In this document: positions 54,253 to 63,254 of the stretch, one piece after another
How positions within the stretch are numbered: the first letter of the stretch is position 1
Layout of the letters: every line of letters begins with the position of its first letter
Origin: CAZVKN01 sp964627035
GTDB lineage: Bacteria; Electryoneota; AABM5-125-24; Hatepunaeales; Hatepunaeaceae
DNA length: 64,000 bases
NCBI GenBank assembly: GCA_964627035.1
Contig: CAZVKN010000001.1
Coordinates: forward strand, 131,748 to 195,747
Direction of reading: 5' to 3'
Position numbers and translations under genes: made by a program
The notes under the pieces: generated by a model
What the model was told of the DNA's origin: nothing
Databases searched by the model: none
Seen by the model: only the letters and a program-made list of their open reading frames with translations

Positions 54253-54574
54253 TAACATCAGTATTCACTGACAAGCTTCAATGAAGCTGCAACCTCGAAA
54301 ATTACTTTCTCAGATATATATTCCGATAGCCGGTTTCAACGGCGAACCGTTCGCCACCGGATTAAACTTAACCGATAATAACCAAACCCGATCATAAGAC
54401 CGTTTTGGTCTCATGATAAAAAAATCGGGTGCGCCGGATCCGAACCAAGGATCATACCGACGCACCCTACACAGTGGAACGAGCGTCCTCATTGTGGGAA
54501 ACACGGATCGTTGCCACTTAGTGCATGCCATAAGGTATGCAATAGTTCCTCACAAGTCAATAAAGGAGATTCCA
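54253..54574 (+). ncRNA. Long structured 5' leader or independent RNA
   Basis: Successive stems are visible. ccggt/accgg (54330-54334 with 54356-54360) encloses ggcgaa/ttcgcc. A hairpin atcataagacc/ggtctcatgat (54391-54417) is enclosed by cccgat/atcggg. gggtgcg (54427-54433) pairs with cgcaccc (54461-54467). gtgg/ccac (54474-54477 with 54514-54517) and tgcatgcc/ggtatgca (54522-54541) lie just before the AAGGAG ribosome site. The atcggg and gggtgcg stems share the GGG at 54427-54429, so only one can form at a time, as in a switch. I do not recognise a known riboswitch class. The same DNA on the minus strand reads as a hairpin plus TTTTTTT, so an opposite-strand terminator is the alternative. 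Confidence 0.45.
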
Positions 54575-54925
54575 ATGAACAGGAACACTTTATTCGTGAT
54601 TGTGGCGGTAGCCATGATTATTTTTCTGTCCGCTCCGGTTTCTGCCTTTGCCGAAGATTACACGGTCAAGGTGATGGACGAGTTGGACGAGCCGGTTATC
54701 GGTGCTACCATGTATGCCGGGTTTGATTTCGGCGAGGGATTTGGTATCTGGATCCTGGGCAATGACTTAAACAATGGCAAATATGAGTGGGCCGATCAGA
54801 ATAATCCTGACGCGTGGGAAGTAATTCTTCCATCTTATCTGGAGGCGGTTGCACCTGATGATGACCCTCACGCAGAAAATGGTGAAACAACATTTTTCCG
54901 TTGGGATGTTATTGATTGGCGATAA
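54575..54925 (+). CDS. Small secreted protein with carboxypeptidase-regulatory-like start
   Basis: A 116-residue protein. I chose the ATG at 54575 because AAAGGAG lies seven bases before it and a signal peptide follows at once (FVIVAVAMIIFLSAPVSAFA). The mature part opens DYTVKVMDELDEPVIGATMY, the pattern of a carboxypeptidase-regulatory-like or Ig-type beta domain. It then becomes Asp/Asn/Trp-rich and stops without a sorting domain. It may be a short adhesin or binding module. It is followed after 115 bases by another secreted-protein gene. Confidence 0.65.
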   Translation: MNRNTLFVIVAVAMIIFLSAPVSAFAEDYTVKVMDELDEPVIGATMYAGFDFGEGFGIWILGNDLNNGKYEWADQNNPDAWEVILPSYLEAVAPDDDPHAENGETTFFRWDVIDWR

Positions 54926-55040
54926 CGTGATTTCCGATTGATATTCTGATTCATCCAAACATTTCCGGCTGAGTGCCATTAAGCATTTAGCCGGGAAACT
55001 CATAGTAATCTTAGAATTCACTATATAAGGAGTCCTGTTC

Positions 55041-57233
55041 ATGAATTTTAGGACAATAATCGTTTTTCTTTTTTTAGTTTTGACAAATGTTTCTTTTGCC
55101 CAACCTCGTCGTGCTTGGATTCGTTACTATGGTAGCGATGGTCGCGACGGATTTAGCGACATCTATGCTACAGTTGACGGTGGTTACATTATGTGTGGCC
55201 GCTCGGATGAGCAGGGCGACTTGAATAACTGGGAACAGCCAAATCTCTGGATTGTGAGAGTCAATCAGGCAGGAGACGTGGTCTGGCAGAATCGCTATCA
55301 GCTTTTCGATGAGGATGTTTGGTCAATTGGATATAGCATAATTGAAACTGATAATGGCGATTTTGTGGTTGGTGGAAGAACTGACGTGAACTATAGAGAG
55401 AGAAGATTTGTTGCAATAAAAGTAAGTAGTGATGGCGACCTGATCTGGGAAAGACAATATGGTGGTAACCTATCAGGAATGTGTTCTGCTGTCATTGAAA
55501 CTAAATCTGGCGAATATTTGCTCGGTGGGCGTTTAACTCCTGAAGATGGAATGGTTGATTGTTATGCAGTTATGGTAAATGATGATGGAGACGTTATATG
55601 GGAAAGCAGATATGGTGAACATGATGAACATGATGGAATTCACGGAATCCGTGAAGCAGCAAACGATGAATATATATTAGGAGGTCTCTTAGATCGCACC
55701 TTTGCCCTGATTAAGATAGACGATGAAGGTGACGTGATTTGGCAGGAAACATATCAGCGTGGAACAGATTCTTATTGCTACTCGTTGGTTTCAACAGCTA
55801 ACGGGTACGCTTTGGGTGGAAAGTATGCTTATCGTGATCTACAAGGTGTTGTTCATAACATACCACGGCTCGTTCTGGTCAATGATAATGGACAGCTTCA
55901 GCTCGATCAAGTTTATCCAAGTGAGTCTAGAGACGACTGCAGGAATCTTGCCTGGATGAGCGACGGTGGTTTCACCTTAGTTGGTTACCGTTGTGGAGAT
56001 TGCGGTTTAGCAATCCGAACCGAACCTGGTGGTGATCTATCCTGGTCAACAGATGATTTTCCCGGACCAGTCAAAGGTGTAGTAGAGGATAGGGATGGGA
56101 ATTCGCTTATCTGTGGATTTTCCGGGTTCTATATACAGGGTACACTAGTTAAGTATCATCCTGAACGTAGTGCCCCAATGATTTTGGAACATTCTCCTGA
56201 ATATCTTGATATCAGTGTTTTATCAGGTGATAGTGTACTATTTTCAGTCTATGCAGATGATGTACAAGATGATTCTATCCGCTATGTCTGGACGCTAAAC
56301 AGTGACAGCATTTCATCGGACACATCTACAGTTGTTACCTTCGATGAACTCGGTACAGACACCGTCCAGTGTACGGTATCTGATAGTGCATTATCGGACT
56401 CAATCCGGTGGATTGTGCATGTCGAAGAGATGTATATAGATTCTTACTCACCCCAAACTCTCAACCCATCCATCCGCCGCAACAGCACAATAGACTTCTC
56501 TATCACAACCCGTGCCATCGAAGACGACCCGGTCGAGTACCTCTGGCTGTTGAACGACGAGCAGATCGCAGAAAATGACAGCGTCACCATCCGCTTCGAG
56601 CGCGGTCGGGAGCACTCCGTTATAGCTATTGCATCTCAAGGAGAGCTTGCCGACAGTGTGACGTGGCAGGTTTTGGTCAATGACCTGATTGTTGACTATA
56701 TGCCGGAGCAGCTTGAGCTGTCAGTTGAGGTAGATACAACATTCGAGTTTGAAGTCTTCCCGTTCAATCCGAATGACGATTCTCTGCAATTCCTGTGGAC
56801 GCTCGACGGTGATTCGATCAGCGACAACTCGTGGGTGTTGGTTAACTTTGACTCGGAAGGATTGTATAATGTAACAGCCTACGTCTCCGACACCACCGAA
56901 TCCAACTCGCTGACCTGGGATGTCAGTGTTACTGCAGTCGGCGTACACTCAGATGAACCACGATACCCCGACACCCCTACACTATACCCCTCCGTGCCGA
57001 ATCCGTTTAACTCGCAACTCAAGATTAAATATTCGATTCCGAACTACGGACGAGTTAAACTGGAGTTGCTTGACATCAGAGGGCGGGTTCTTGATGTGAT
57101 GCGTAATGAAATGCAGAGGAAAGGCAATCATTCGCTGACCTACAGAGGGAACAACCTTACTTCGGGAGTCTATTTCATACGTCTGAGCAGTGATGCAAAC
57201 ATTCAGGTTGAAAAGGTTCTCATGCTCAAATAA
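55041..57233 (+). CDS. Secreted repeat protein with PKD/Ig-like domains and C-terminal sorting domain
   Basis: A 730-residue protein. Signal peptide (IIVFLFLVLTNVSFA). Residues 25-370 hold six or seven propeller-like repeats of about 50 residues with the pattern (D)DGDVIWE..YG ... GG(Y/E)I.(G)G. Three PKD/Ig-like domains of about 80 residues follow, each ending in SIRWIVHV, VTWQVLV or LTWDVSV. The C-terminal sorting domain is VPNPFNSQLKIKYSIP ... VYFIRLSS ... VLMLK. An AAGGAG site precedes the ATG. It probably lies on the cell surface. Ligand unknown. Confidence 0.75.
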   Translation: MNFRTIIVFLFLVLTNVSFAQPRRAWIRYYGSDGRDGFSDIYATVDGGYIMCGRSDEQGDLNNWEQPNLWIVRVNQAGDVVWQNRYQLFDEDVWSIGYSIIETDNGDFVVGGRTDVNYRERRFVAIKVSSDGDLIWERQYGGNLSGMCSAVIETKSGEYLLGGRLTPEDGMVDCYAVMVNDDGDVIWESRYGEHDEHDGIHGIREAANDEYILGGLLDRTFALIKIDDEGDVIWQETYQRGTDSYCYSLVSTANGYALGGKYAYRDLQGVVHNIPRLVLVNDNGQLQLDQVYPSESRDDCRNLAWMSDGGFTLVGYRCGDCGLAIRTEPGGDLSWSTDDFPGPVKGVVEDRDGNSLICGFSGFYIQGTLVKYHPERSAPMILEHSPEYLDISVLSGDSVLFSVYADDVQDDSIRYVWTLNSDSISSDTSTVVTFDELGTDTVQCTVSDSALSDSIRWIVHVEEMYIDSYSPQTLNPSIRRNSTIDFSITTRAIEDDPVEYLWLLNDEQIAENDSVTIRFERGREHSVIAIASQGELADSVTWQVLVNDLIVDYMPEQLELSVEVDTTFEFEVFPFNPNDDSLQFLWTLDGDSISDNSWVLVNFDSEGLYNVTAYVSDTTESNSLTWDVSVTAVGVHSDEPRYPDTPTLYPSVPNPFNSQLKIKYSIPNYGRVKLELLDIRGRVLDVMRNEMQRKGNHSLTYRGNNLTSGVYFIRLSSDANIQVEKVLMLK

Positions 57234-57236
57234 AAT

Positions 57237-58892
57237 CTAAACATCCCGGTCACCCCCATTAATGGAATAGATCAATCCGAGCAGTTCTCCGATGTTGAAA
57301 TCATCGTCAAGTTCTACAAATTGCCAGTTTCTGTTCAGGATCACCTGCGGGTATTTCGAACTTTGAGCTGAAAAATCAACGACTTTCTTCAATTCTGATT
57401 GCCAGTGAGCCATGCGCGACGCCCGAATGTCCACCCAGCCTTCCTGAGCCCATATCTCAATATTATCCGAAGTCAGATCAGGATACTTCTCCATCGGAAA
57501 ATGCCACGATGAACCGAGCAGAATTCGATTTTTATCAAGCAAAATCGGCATCCTCACTGAAAGTATCTGCCTCCTGAGATGAGGATCAGATTTAAGCAGC
57601 AACTCTTCAGCCCGTGATGAAAGAACATCCGGATCACTCTCAACTATTCTTTTAATCGAAGGACAAACGCTCCTCAGAATTTCCAATTCCCACAGGAATT
57701 TAGTCACAATAGGTCCGAGATTACCGAGCGAAACACTGCGAGTTTTCTGTTCCTCCTCCATCTTCATCATCTTGTCAAGGATTAGAAAACGCTCAAATGC
57801 AGCATTGTAGCTCGGACCGATACAGACAGAATCAAGTGCAGTACAGATGTCGTATCTCGTGCTCCCTTCAAGAGATTCAACCACCGCAAGACCTACCTCT
57901 TCCTTGGTTATTGCCCCCATCTGACCTAAGGTTGTTATGGCAGTCATGTCACCTATGGCATAATAGCCGTTCTCGCCTGAATCAACAGCAACCATACTCA
58001 AAGGCTCATTCAATTCTGTCGGTTGGTGAGAACCGAACACATTTTTATCGCTCAGATCAATAGGATGTTCACAATCTACCAGCGGTATCTCGGTTATGCC
58101 TTTCCCGCCCCGTTCGGATAGATCTGTTGTCAAACCTTCCCAGCCCACCAATGTTGTAGGGATAATCATCTTGACGTCCAGACCGGGTGTATGCGAGAGC
58201 GTCCACAGCAATTGGTTGAAAATTCCGGTCGCTGCGACTTTTCCCAACAGCTTGGGAGAGCAGCCCGGTTCGTGAATATCTCCGTGTGTATATTTCAGGT
58301 TAAAACCCATCCCCCCCAGACCGGATGTTGATATTTTCACATAACGTTTTACATTGAATTCTAACATTGCCAAGTGCAGCACTTGCGTAAACCGAATTAA
58401 TTGTGGAACGGCTTCCGATAGCAAATTGTTTTTAGCAGCACTTTTCATAGCATCCATATCATAAGAAGAGTCGAATTCTATGATTTTGTGCAGTTCTCGC
58501 GAAGCAGTGTATGGGTCATGACCATATCCAACAACAGTTGCGGTGTTGATTCCGTCAACAATCATGTCAGGATTGTGTTCCTCTATTAAATTCCACAGAG
58601 GTGAGGATTGACATACCTCATTCGTAAATGTCCCAAAGCGATAATTGATCTCTGCCATCACTGATTCTTCATCATCCCCGGGGAATGCAACTAAAACATC
58701 GCCCGAGGAGGCGATAAGTTCGGTCTCACAATCGTTACAGTTTTTTTTGACCCAATCTAACGATTCTAGTGATTCATCTTCAGTCAACGTGTGTAGTATT
58801 AGTTTTCTTGGATGATGTTTTAATATTCCCAGACAGGCAGACCTGCCGATTTGTCCTGCGCCAATTATAAGAATGGAGCTATTGTGGATCAT
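57237..58892 (-). CDS. NAD(P)-binding Rossmann-fold protein of unknown function
   Basis: A 551-residue soluble protein. The N-terminus SSILIIGAGQIGRSACLGIL has the GxGxxG dinucleotide motif, followed by an epimerase-like region (IVDGINTATVVGYG, VKRYVKISTSGLGGMG). The last 200 residues are helical and unfamiliar. It could be an oxidoreductase or an epimerase-like enzyme, but catalytic residues are not clear. It is the last gene of the molybdenum-hydroxylase operon, 65 bases after the FAD subunit, and may act on the same substrate. It is convergent with the upstream secreted-protein gene, three bases apart. Confidence 0.6.
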   Translation of the reverse strand: MIHNSSILIIGAGQIGRSACLGILKHHPRKLILHTLTEDESLESLDWVKKNCNDCETELIASSGDVLVAFPGDDEESVMAEINYRFGTFTNEVCQSSPLWNLIEEHNPDMIVDGINTATVVGYGHDPYTASRELHKIIEFDSSYDMDAMKSAAKNNLLSEAVPQLIRFTQVLHLAMLEFNVKRYVKISTSGLGGMGFNLKYTHGDIHEPGCSPKLLGKVAATGIFNQLLWTLSHTPGLDVKMIIPTTLVGWEGLTTDLSERGGKGITEIPLVDCEHPIDLSDKNVFGSHQPTELNEPLSMVAVDSGENGYYAIGDMTAITTLGQMGAITKEEVGLAVVESLEGSTRYDICTALDSVCIGPSYNAAFERFLILDKMMKMEEEQKTRSVSLGNLGPIVTKFLWELEILRSVCPSIKRIVESDPDVLSSRAEELLLKSDPHLRRQILSVRMPILLDKNRILLGSSWHFPMEKYPDLTSDNIEIWAQEGWVDIRASRMAHWQSELKKVVDFSAQSSKYPQVILNRNWQFVELDDDFNIGELLGLIYSINGGDRDV

Positions 58893-58957
58893 TCGTTTCC
58901 TCGTGTAATATGGAAGCCGTTTATTGAATAACGTTTTAAAGACAATCTGAAGATGAT

Positions 58958-59812
58958 TTAAATTGTCAAAATACTTTTACTTATGTTGTTCAGAACCTCT
59001 TTTCTATACCATGCCGATGCTCGAATATCGGAAATCGGTGAAACATACTCCATTACTTTAGCAGCAAAGCGATCTGCGTCCAAATTGTTCATCTTCTTGC
59101 CTATAAGGTAGTCACATGCAGAAGTCGTGAATTTGATTGTCGGTGCTACTGATCCGACCGCGATTCCTGCTTCGTTAACAGTACCGTCAACATCCATCAG
59201 AATGTGGTATGCCAGTGACACTACCGCACATTCCATAGATCGTCTGGTTCCTACTTTAATGAATCCGGAATGTCGTTTCAACTTGCTTACAGGCAACATC
59301 ACACTCCGCAGTATTTCATCCTTCTTTAATGCGGTTTTCCGAACACCTGTGAAGAACTCATCAATCGGCAATTCTCTGACACTACCGAAAGCCGATACAA
59401 TTTCACATCTTGCTTTCAGGGCGACCAATGCACACGCCATATCTCCCGCAGGCGAAGCGGTGCAGATATTACCTCCGATTGTCGCAACCTGCCGAATCTG
59501 TCGTGAAGCAAGATTGTAAGCTGCTTGGTGCAATACCGGATAAAGCGATTCAATCTCTCGGTTCGCTAAAATTTGTCTGGCAGTAACCAGACTGCCGATC
59601 CTAATCCCATCATCGCACCGTTGGATCGTGGTGAACTTTTCATCTGTTAATCGATTCAGGCTTATTACGGTGAGTTCCTTTTCAGCCTGTTTCTTCAACT
59701 CCAGCAACAAGTCTGTACAACCGGCTCCAAAACGGAAGTTTTCATTCTGATGATCGGATATCTGAGCTAACAACTCTTCTGTCGTTTTCGGTGTAACTAC
59801 ATTAAAGTTCAT
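58958..59812 (-). CDS. Molybdenum hydroxylase FAD-binding subunit (CoxM/XdhB type)
   Basis: A 284-residue protein of the CO dehydrogenase medium-subunit/xanthine dehydrogenase FAD family. It has FRFGAGCTDLLLELK near the start, VATIGGNICTASPAGDMACAL for the flavin pyrophosphate, and the C-terminal DIRASAWYRKEVL. It moves electrons from the [2Fe-2S] subunit to FAD and then to NAD+ or another acceptor. Length and motifs are normal. It is 14 bases downstream of the YtoQ-family gene, in an operon with the other two subunits. Confidence 0.9.
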   Translation of the reverse strand: MNFNVVTPKTTEELLAQISDHQNENFRFGAGCTDLLLELKKQAEKELTVISLNRLTDEKFTTIQRCDDGIRIGSLVTARQILANREIESLYPVLHQAAYNLASRQIRQVATIGGNICTASPAGDMACALVALKARCEIVSAFGSVRELPIDEFFTGVRKTALKKDEILRSVMLPVSKLKRHSGFIKVGTRRSMECAVVSLAYHILMDVDGTVNEAGIAVGSVAPTIKFTTSACDYLIGKKMNNLDADRFAAKVMEYVSPISDIRASAWYRKEVLNNISKSILTI

Positions 59813-59826
59813 AATAACTTCGTTGA

Positions 59827-60276
59827 TTAATCTGTAATATATTTCAGAATTTTAATAATCTGATCAGTTGTTTGCACAACTGCATTAGCTGCTGCATCTA
59901 TCTCTTTTAGTGCATGAATAAATTCAGGTGAATGCATCACTATCAACGGCTTTCCGAGTGCGTGAGAATACCCGGCATCAAAAGCTGCGTTCCACTGTTT
60001 GTATTTATTGCCAAATCGTACTATTACTATATCCGAATCAGAAATTAAAGTCTTATTCCTAATTGCGTTTATGCCTGCTGATTTGTGATCACGCCAAAAT
60101 GACTTTTCTTCTTCGCCCAGTATATCTGTTCCACAGCTATCACTCTTTGCATGATCCGTTATTGGGCTAATAAAATGGACTGGGAGCTTTTCGCGCTTGG
60201 CTGCCTTCTTGAGTTCTTCTCGCCAATCAGTATGTACTTCCCCTGACAGATACACTTTCCAGGTTTTAATATTCAT
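59827..60276 (-). CDS. YtoQ-family protein
   Basis: A 149-residue cytoplasmic protein beginning WKVYLSGEVHTDWREEL, with SPITDHAKSD, LISDSDIVIVRFGNKYKQWNAAFDAGYSHALGKP and a C-terminal helix. This matches the YtoQ family, which resembles nucleoside deoxyribosyltransferase-like folds but has no established reaction. I chose the ATG at 60276, which gives the family's usual length. A TTG four codons earlier would bring the start within two bases of the large-subunit stop. Its position inside a molybdenum-hydroxylase operon suggests a role with a purine, pyrimidine or other N-heterocycle substrate; that is inference. Confidence 0.8.
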   Translation of the reverse strand: MNIKTWKVYLSGEVHTDWREELKKAAKREKLPVHFISPITDHAKSDSCGTDILGEEEKSFWRDHKSAGINAIRNKTLISDSDIVIVRFGNKYKQWNAAFDAGYSHALGKPLIVMHSPEFIHALKEIDAAANAVVQTTDQIIKILKYITD

Positions 60277-60290
60277 GGATTGACTCAATT

Positions 60291-62642
60291 TTATTCACCT
60301 CCATCACTGTCGTGCAACGCCTTTAACACTTTTTCCGGCGTTATAGGTAGATTATCTATCCGCACACCGATTGCATCAGATACCGCATTGGCAATCGCAG
60401 CAGCGGTCGGGATTAGCGGAGCTTCACCAACTCCCTTAGCGCCATACGGACCTTGTGGATCTTCCGTTTCAATTGGATAGAAATGAATCTCGGGAATATC
60501 ACAAGCAGTCGGTAATTTGTAGTCATGGAACGTCGGGTTCAGTATGTATCCGTCTTCAGCGATCAGTTCCTCAGTCAATGCATACCCCATTCCCATTACA
60601 ACACCGCCTTCAATTTGTCCAGCCAGTCCCAACGAATTCAAGACCTTACCAACATCCTGAGCTACATGGATATCCAATACTCGGACGTTGCCGGTGAACG
60701 TGTCCACTTCGACCTCAATAGCCTGCGCAGCAAATGCATACGCACCGGATACATTACCTTTGAACTCTTTGTCCTGAAATTTACTGCTCGGCTCGTAGTA
60801 GTATGACACTGTACAAAGTTCATTAGGATCTTTGAAATGAAGTTGCCTGACAACTTTATCAATCTTGAATGATTCGCCGGTTTTCATTGAACGAATCTCA
60901 CTGCTGTCATATTCCAAATCATCAATATCACATTTCAACATCTGAGCAGCTTTTGGTGATAGTTTGGTTTTCAATTCCTTGACTGCTCCAAGCAGCGAAT
61001 TCCCCGCTACAAAGCTCGTACGTGAAGCGTGTACGCCTACGTCCCAGGGTTTGATGTCGGTATCTGTGTTAATGACCTTGATCTTGTCAATGTCAATTCC
61101 CAGCTCTTCCATCGCCATCATTGCAAGCACAGTCTCGGATCCTTGCCCGATTTCGCTCGATCCGGTGATTATAGTCAGATAACCGTAACTGTCCATTTTC
61201 AAAATAGTACCGCAACCATCCGATGGATAGATTTTAGCTCCTCCACCGACATGCACCATTGAAGCAAAGCCAATACCACGTTTGTAACGATCTGGATTCC
61301 CGCCTTCGCGGGAATGACGAGAGGAAGCAGTATCTGAATGACGAATAGAATCAACGCTGTCAACCCGCCGTGGTTGACAGTCCCTACTTTTATCAATGAC
61401 CTTCTCCAGTGCATCCTTATGCCCACACGTCCCAAAAACCATTCCTTGTCCGGTAACTTCACCTTCAAAGTTAGCGTTCAATAGACGTATCTCAGCCTTA
61501 TCCATGCCCAACTTTTCAGCTAACAGGTCAATGTTACTCTCAATTGCAAATGTCGCCTGAGGATTACCATAACCTCGGAATGATCCTGCATATACGTTGT
61601 TGGTATAAACCGCATCCGCATCAAACAGACAGGCAGGCAGCTGATACATTGATGAAAATGTTTGCATCATCACAAACGGAGTGGTTGCACCCCACGATGT
61701 GTATGCACCGTTGTCCATCACTATCCTCGCTTCTCTGAAGGTGAACTTGCCGTTTTTATCGGCACCGCTCGTCAGGTCAATATACATCTGTTGCCTTGTC
61801 GGTGATGCGAGAAACTCTTCTTTGCGGTCAAATGCAATCTGAACAGGCTGACCGCACTTCATTGATAGCAGAGCACAAATCGGCTCATAAGGATACATAT
61901 CCAGTTTACTTCCGAATCCACCACCGATGACAGTCTGGATTATCCTGATATCGGACGGATTCATTTTCAGTGCATGAGCCATATCCCGCTGATACAGGAA
62001 AGGAACCTGAGTCACGCTGTACAGAGTCAATCGTTTGTCAATCACTGAATAATCAGCGGTAATGGCGCATGTTGCCAGACATGCGTGAGTCATACGGGGC
62101 AAAGTATATCTCTGAGATACAATGTGAGCACTGTTGTCTTTTTGAGCTTGAAGATCACCGTGCTCGTAATGGAATGGGTGAGAGATGTTGTGGTGCTTCT
62201 CATTTGACGAGAATTCATTAATCTGTGGAGCGTCATCCTTGAGTGCTTCAAACGGATCGAAGATGCCTTGCTTGACTTTATACTTGACCTTGATCAGCTT
62301 CAATGCTTCTCGTGCAATCTGTGGCGATTCGGCTGCGACCGCTGCTATCTCATCCCGGATGCAGTTCACTTTCCCTTTCTTGAGTGCAGGATGATCCCGT
62401 CGGTAGCTGATGTTATTGATATCAGCATCATCTGCAGTAATAACACAGTGTACCCCCGGTAACGCCCTTGCCCTGGATGTGTCAATCGAAACGATGTCAG
62501 CAACGGGGTATTCAGTGCGGAGAATCGCACCATACAGCATATTGGGCAGCACAACATCCTGACCGTAAACCGCTTTACCGGAGACTCTGATCCCTGCATC
62601 TAACTTTGGAGTCGGTGTGCCTATTACTTTTAGCTTTTGCAT
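60291..62642 (-). CDS. Molybdenum hydroxylase large (molybdopterin-binding) subunit with in-frame repeat insertion
   Basis: A 783-residue xanthine dehydrogenase/aldehyde oxidase-type catalytic subunit. The molybdopterin regions are visible: VIGGGFGSKLD, SFRGYGNPQATFA, GSSEIGQGSETVLAM and GAKGVGEAPLIP with the catalytic glutamate. It hydroxylates a heterocycle or aldehyde using water; the substrate is not predictable here. Residues about 421-451 (RRVDSVDSIRHSDTASSRHS then REGGNPD) are encoded by two dispersed palindromic repeats inserted in frame between helices flanking the molybdopterin domain. Without them the sequence would run straight from EKVIDK to YKRGIGFASMVHVGG, as in relatives. The enzyme may still fold. 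Confidence 0.9.
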   Translation of the reverse strand: MQKLKVIGTPTPKLDAGIRVSGKAVYGQDVVLPNMLYGAILRTEYPVADIVSIDTSRARALPGVHCVITADDADINNISYRRDHPALKKGKVNCIRDEIAAVAAESPQIAREALKLIKVKYKVKQGIFDPFEALKDDAPQINEFSSNEKHHNISHPFHYEHGDLQAQKDNSAHIVSQRYTLPRMTHACLATCAITADYSVIDKRLTLYSVTQVPFLYQRDMAHALKMNPSDIRIIQTVIGGGFGSKLDMYPYEPICALLSMKCGQPVQIAFDRKEEFLASPTRQQMYIDLTSGADKNGKFTFREARIVMDNGAYTSWGATTPFVMMQTFSSMYQLPACLFDADAVYTNNVYAGSFRGYGNPQATFAIESNIDLLAEKLGMDKAEIRLLNANFEGEVTGQGMVFGTCGHKDALEKVIDKSRDCQPRRVDSVDSIRHSDTASSRHSREGGNPDRYKRGIGFASMVHVGGGAKIYPSDGCGTILKMDSYGYLTIITGSSEIGQGSETVLAMMAMEELGIDIDKIKVINTDTDIKPWDVGVHASRTSFVAGNSLLGAVKELKTKLSPKAAQMLKCDIDDLEYDSSEIRSMKTGESFKIDKVVRQLHFKDPNELCTVSYYYEPSSKFQDKEFKGNVSGAYAFAAQAIEVEVDTFTGNVRVLDIHVAQDVGKVLNSLGLAGQIEGGVVMGMGYALTEELIAEDGYILNPTFHDYKLPTACDIPEIHFYPIETEDPQGPYGAKGVGEAPLIPTAAAIANAVSDAIGVRIDNLPITPEKVLKALHDSDGGE
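61292..61380. repeat. In-gene repeats: half gtcattcccgc repeat plus family A core
   Basis: 61292-61320 is tctggattcccgccttcgcg and onwards, the palindrome of the gtcattcc repeats at 43755 and 50156. 61357-61380 is ctgtcaacccgccgtggttg(acag), the core of family A. Both are read as protein on the minus strand, with no stop or frameshift. Confidence 0.8.
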
Positions 62643-62680
62643 TAATATTCCTTAATATTATTCTCAATAGAAGAAGATTG

Positions 62681-62753
62681 AACCACTAAGTCACCAAGTC
62701 ACCAAGAAAACAAACAAAAACTCTTAACTTGGTGTCTTTGTGTCTTGGTGGTT
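62681..62753. repeat. Inverted repeat aaccac...gtggtt in the large/small subunit gap
   Basis: aaccactaagtcaccaag ... cttggtgtctttgtgtcttg(gtggtt) forms an imperfect inverted repeat that fills most of the 116-base gap between the two subunit genes. It is another short dispersed-repeat type; this window has one copy. Confidence 0.55.
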
Positions 62754-62758
62754 AACTC

Positions 62759-63247
62759 TTAATCAACTGTGAATAACGATTCTACCGCATCAACGATCTT
62801 AGTATAACCTGTGCAGCGACACAGATTCCCTTCAATCGCCTTCTTAATCTGCTCTCTGTCGGGGACTACACTGTCAACTTCAGCTTCTTTCTGCAGCGAT
62901 TTGATTGACATCACCATACCGGGTGTACAGAATCCGCACTGAACCGCACCGTGTTGGATCATCGCTTCCTGCACCGGATCGAGCTTGCCGTTGATGTCGC
63001 TCGATATACCTTCAACGGTTATGACTTCTCTGCCGTCCACGTTCACTGCGAGATACAGGCACGAGTTGACCGCATACCCGTCAACGAGCACTGTGCATGC
63101 ACCGCACTCCCCTTCAAGGCATCCGGGCTTCGTGCCCTTGAGCATTAGCTCATCACGGACAAGGTCAATCAGCAGCATAGACGACGAAATTGTCCGCTCT
63201 GTCTCTCTGCCGTTTATGGTGAATTTAACATTAGTGTTTTGGGTCAT
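62759..63247 (-). CDS. Molybdenum hydroxylase [2Fe-2S] subunit (CoxS/XdhC-like iron-sulfur type)
   Basis: A 162-residue protein with the two [2Fe-2S] domains of this family. The plant-ferredoxin-like one is GCLEGECGACTVLVDG with a later NSCL. The four-helix one is CGFCTPGMVMS and GNLCRCTGYTKIVDA. It passes electrons from the molybdenum centre to the FAD subunit. Length is typical. It is the first gene of the operon, 116 bases before the large subunit, and starts seven bases after the DUF2971 gene stop. Confidence 0.92.
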   Translation of the reverse strand: MTQNTNVKFTINGRETERTISSSMLLIDLVRDELMLKGTKPGCLEGECGACTVLVDGYAVNSCLYLAVNVDGREVITVEGISSDINGKLDPVQEAMIQHGAVQCGFCTPGMVMSIKSLQKEAEVDSVVPDREQIKKAIEGNLCRCTGYTKIVDAVESLFTVD

Positions 63248-63254
63248 TTTAATT

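Noticed and set aside
54427..54467. A tRNA-like element (acceptor-like 7-bp stem and TTCGGAT loop on the minus strand)
   Set aside because: Only about 27 bases lie between the stem halves, too short for D and anticodon arms; treated as a hairpin or terminator.
54310..54531. 73-codon minus-strand open frame in the structured leader
   Set aside because: It spans strong hairpins and lacks a ribosome site. The structure explains the sequence better than a protein.
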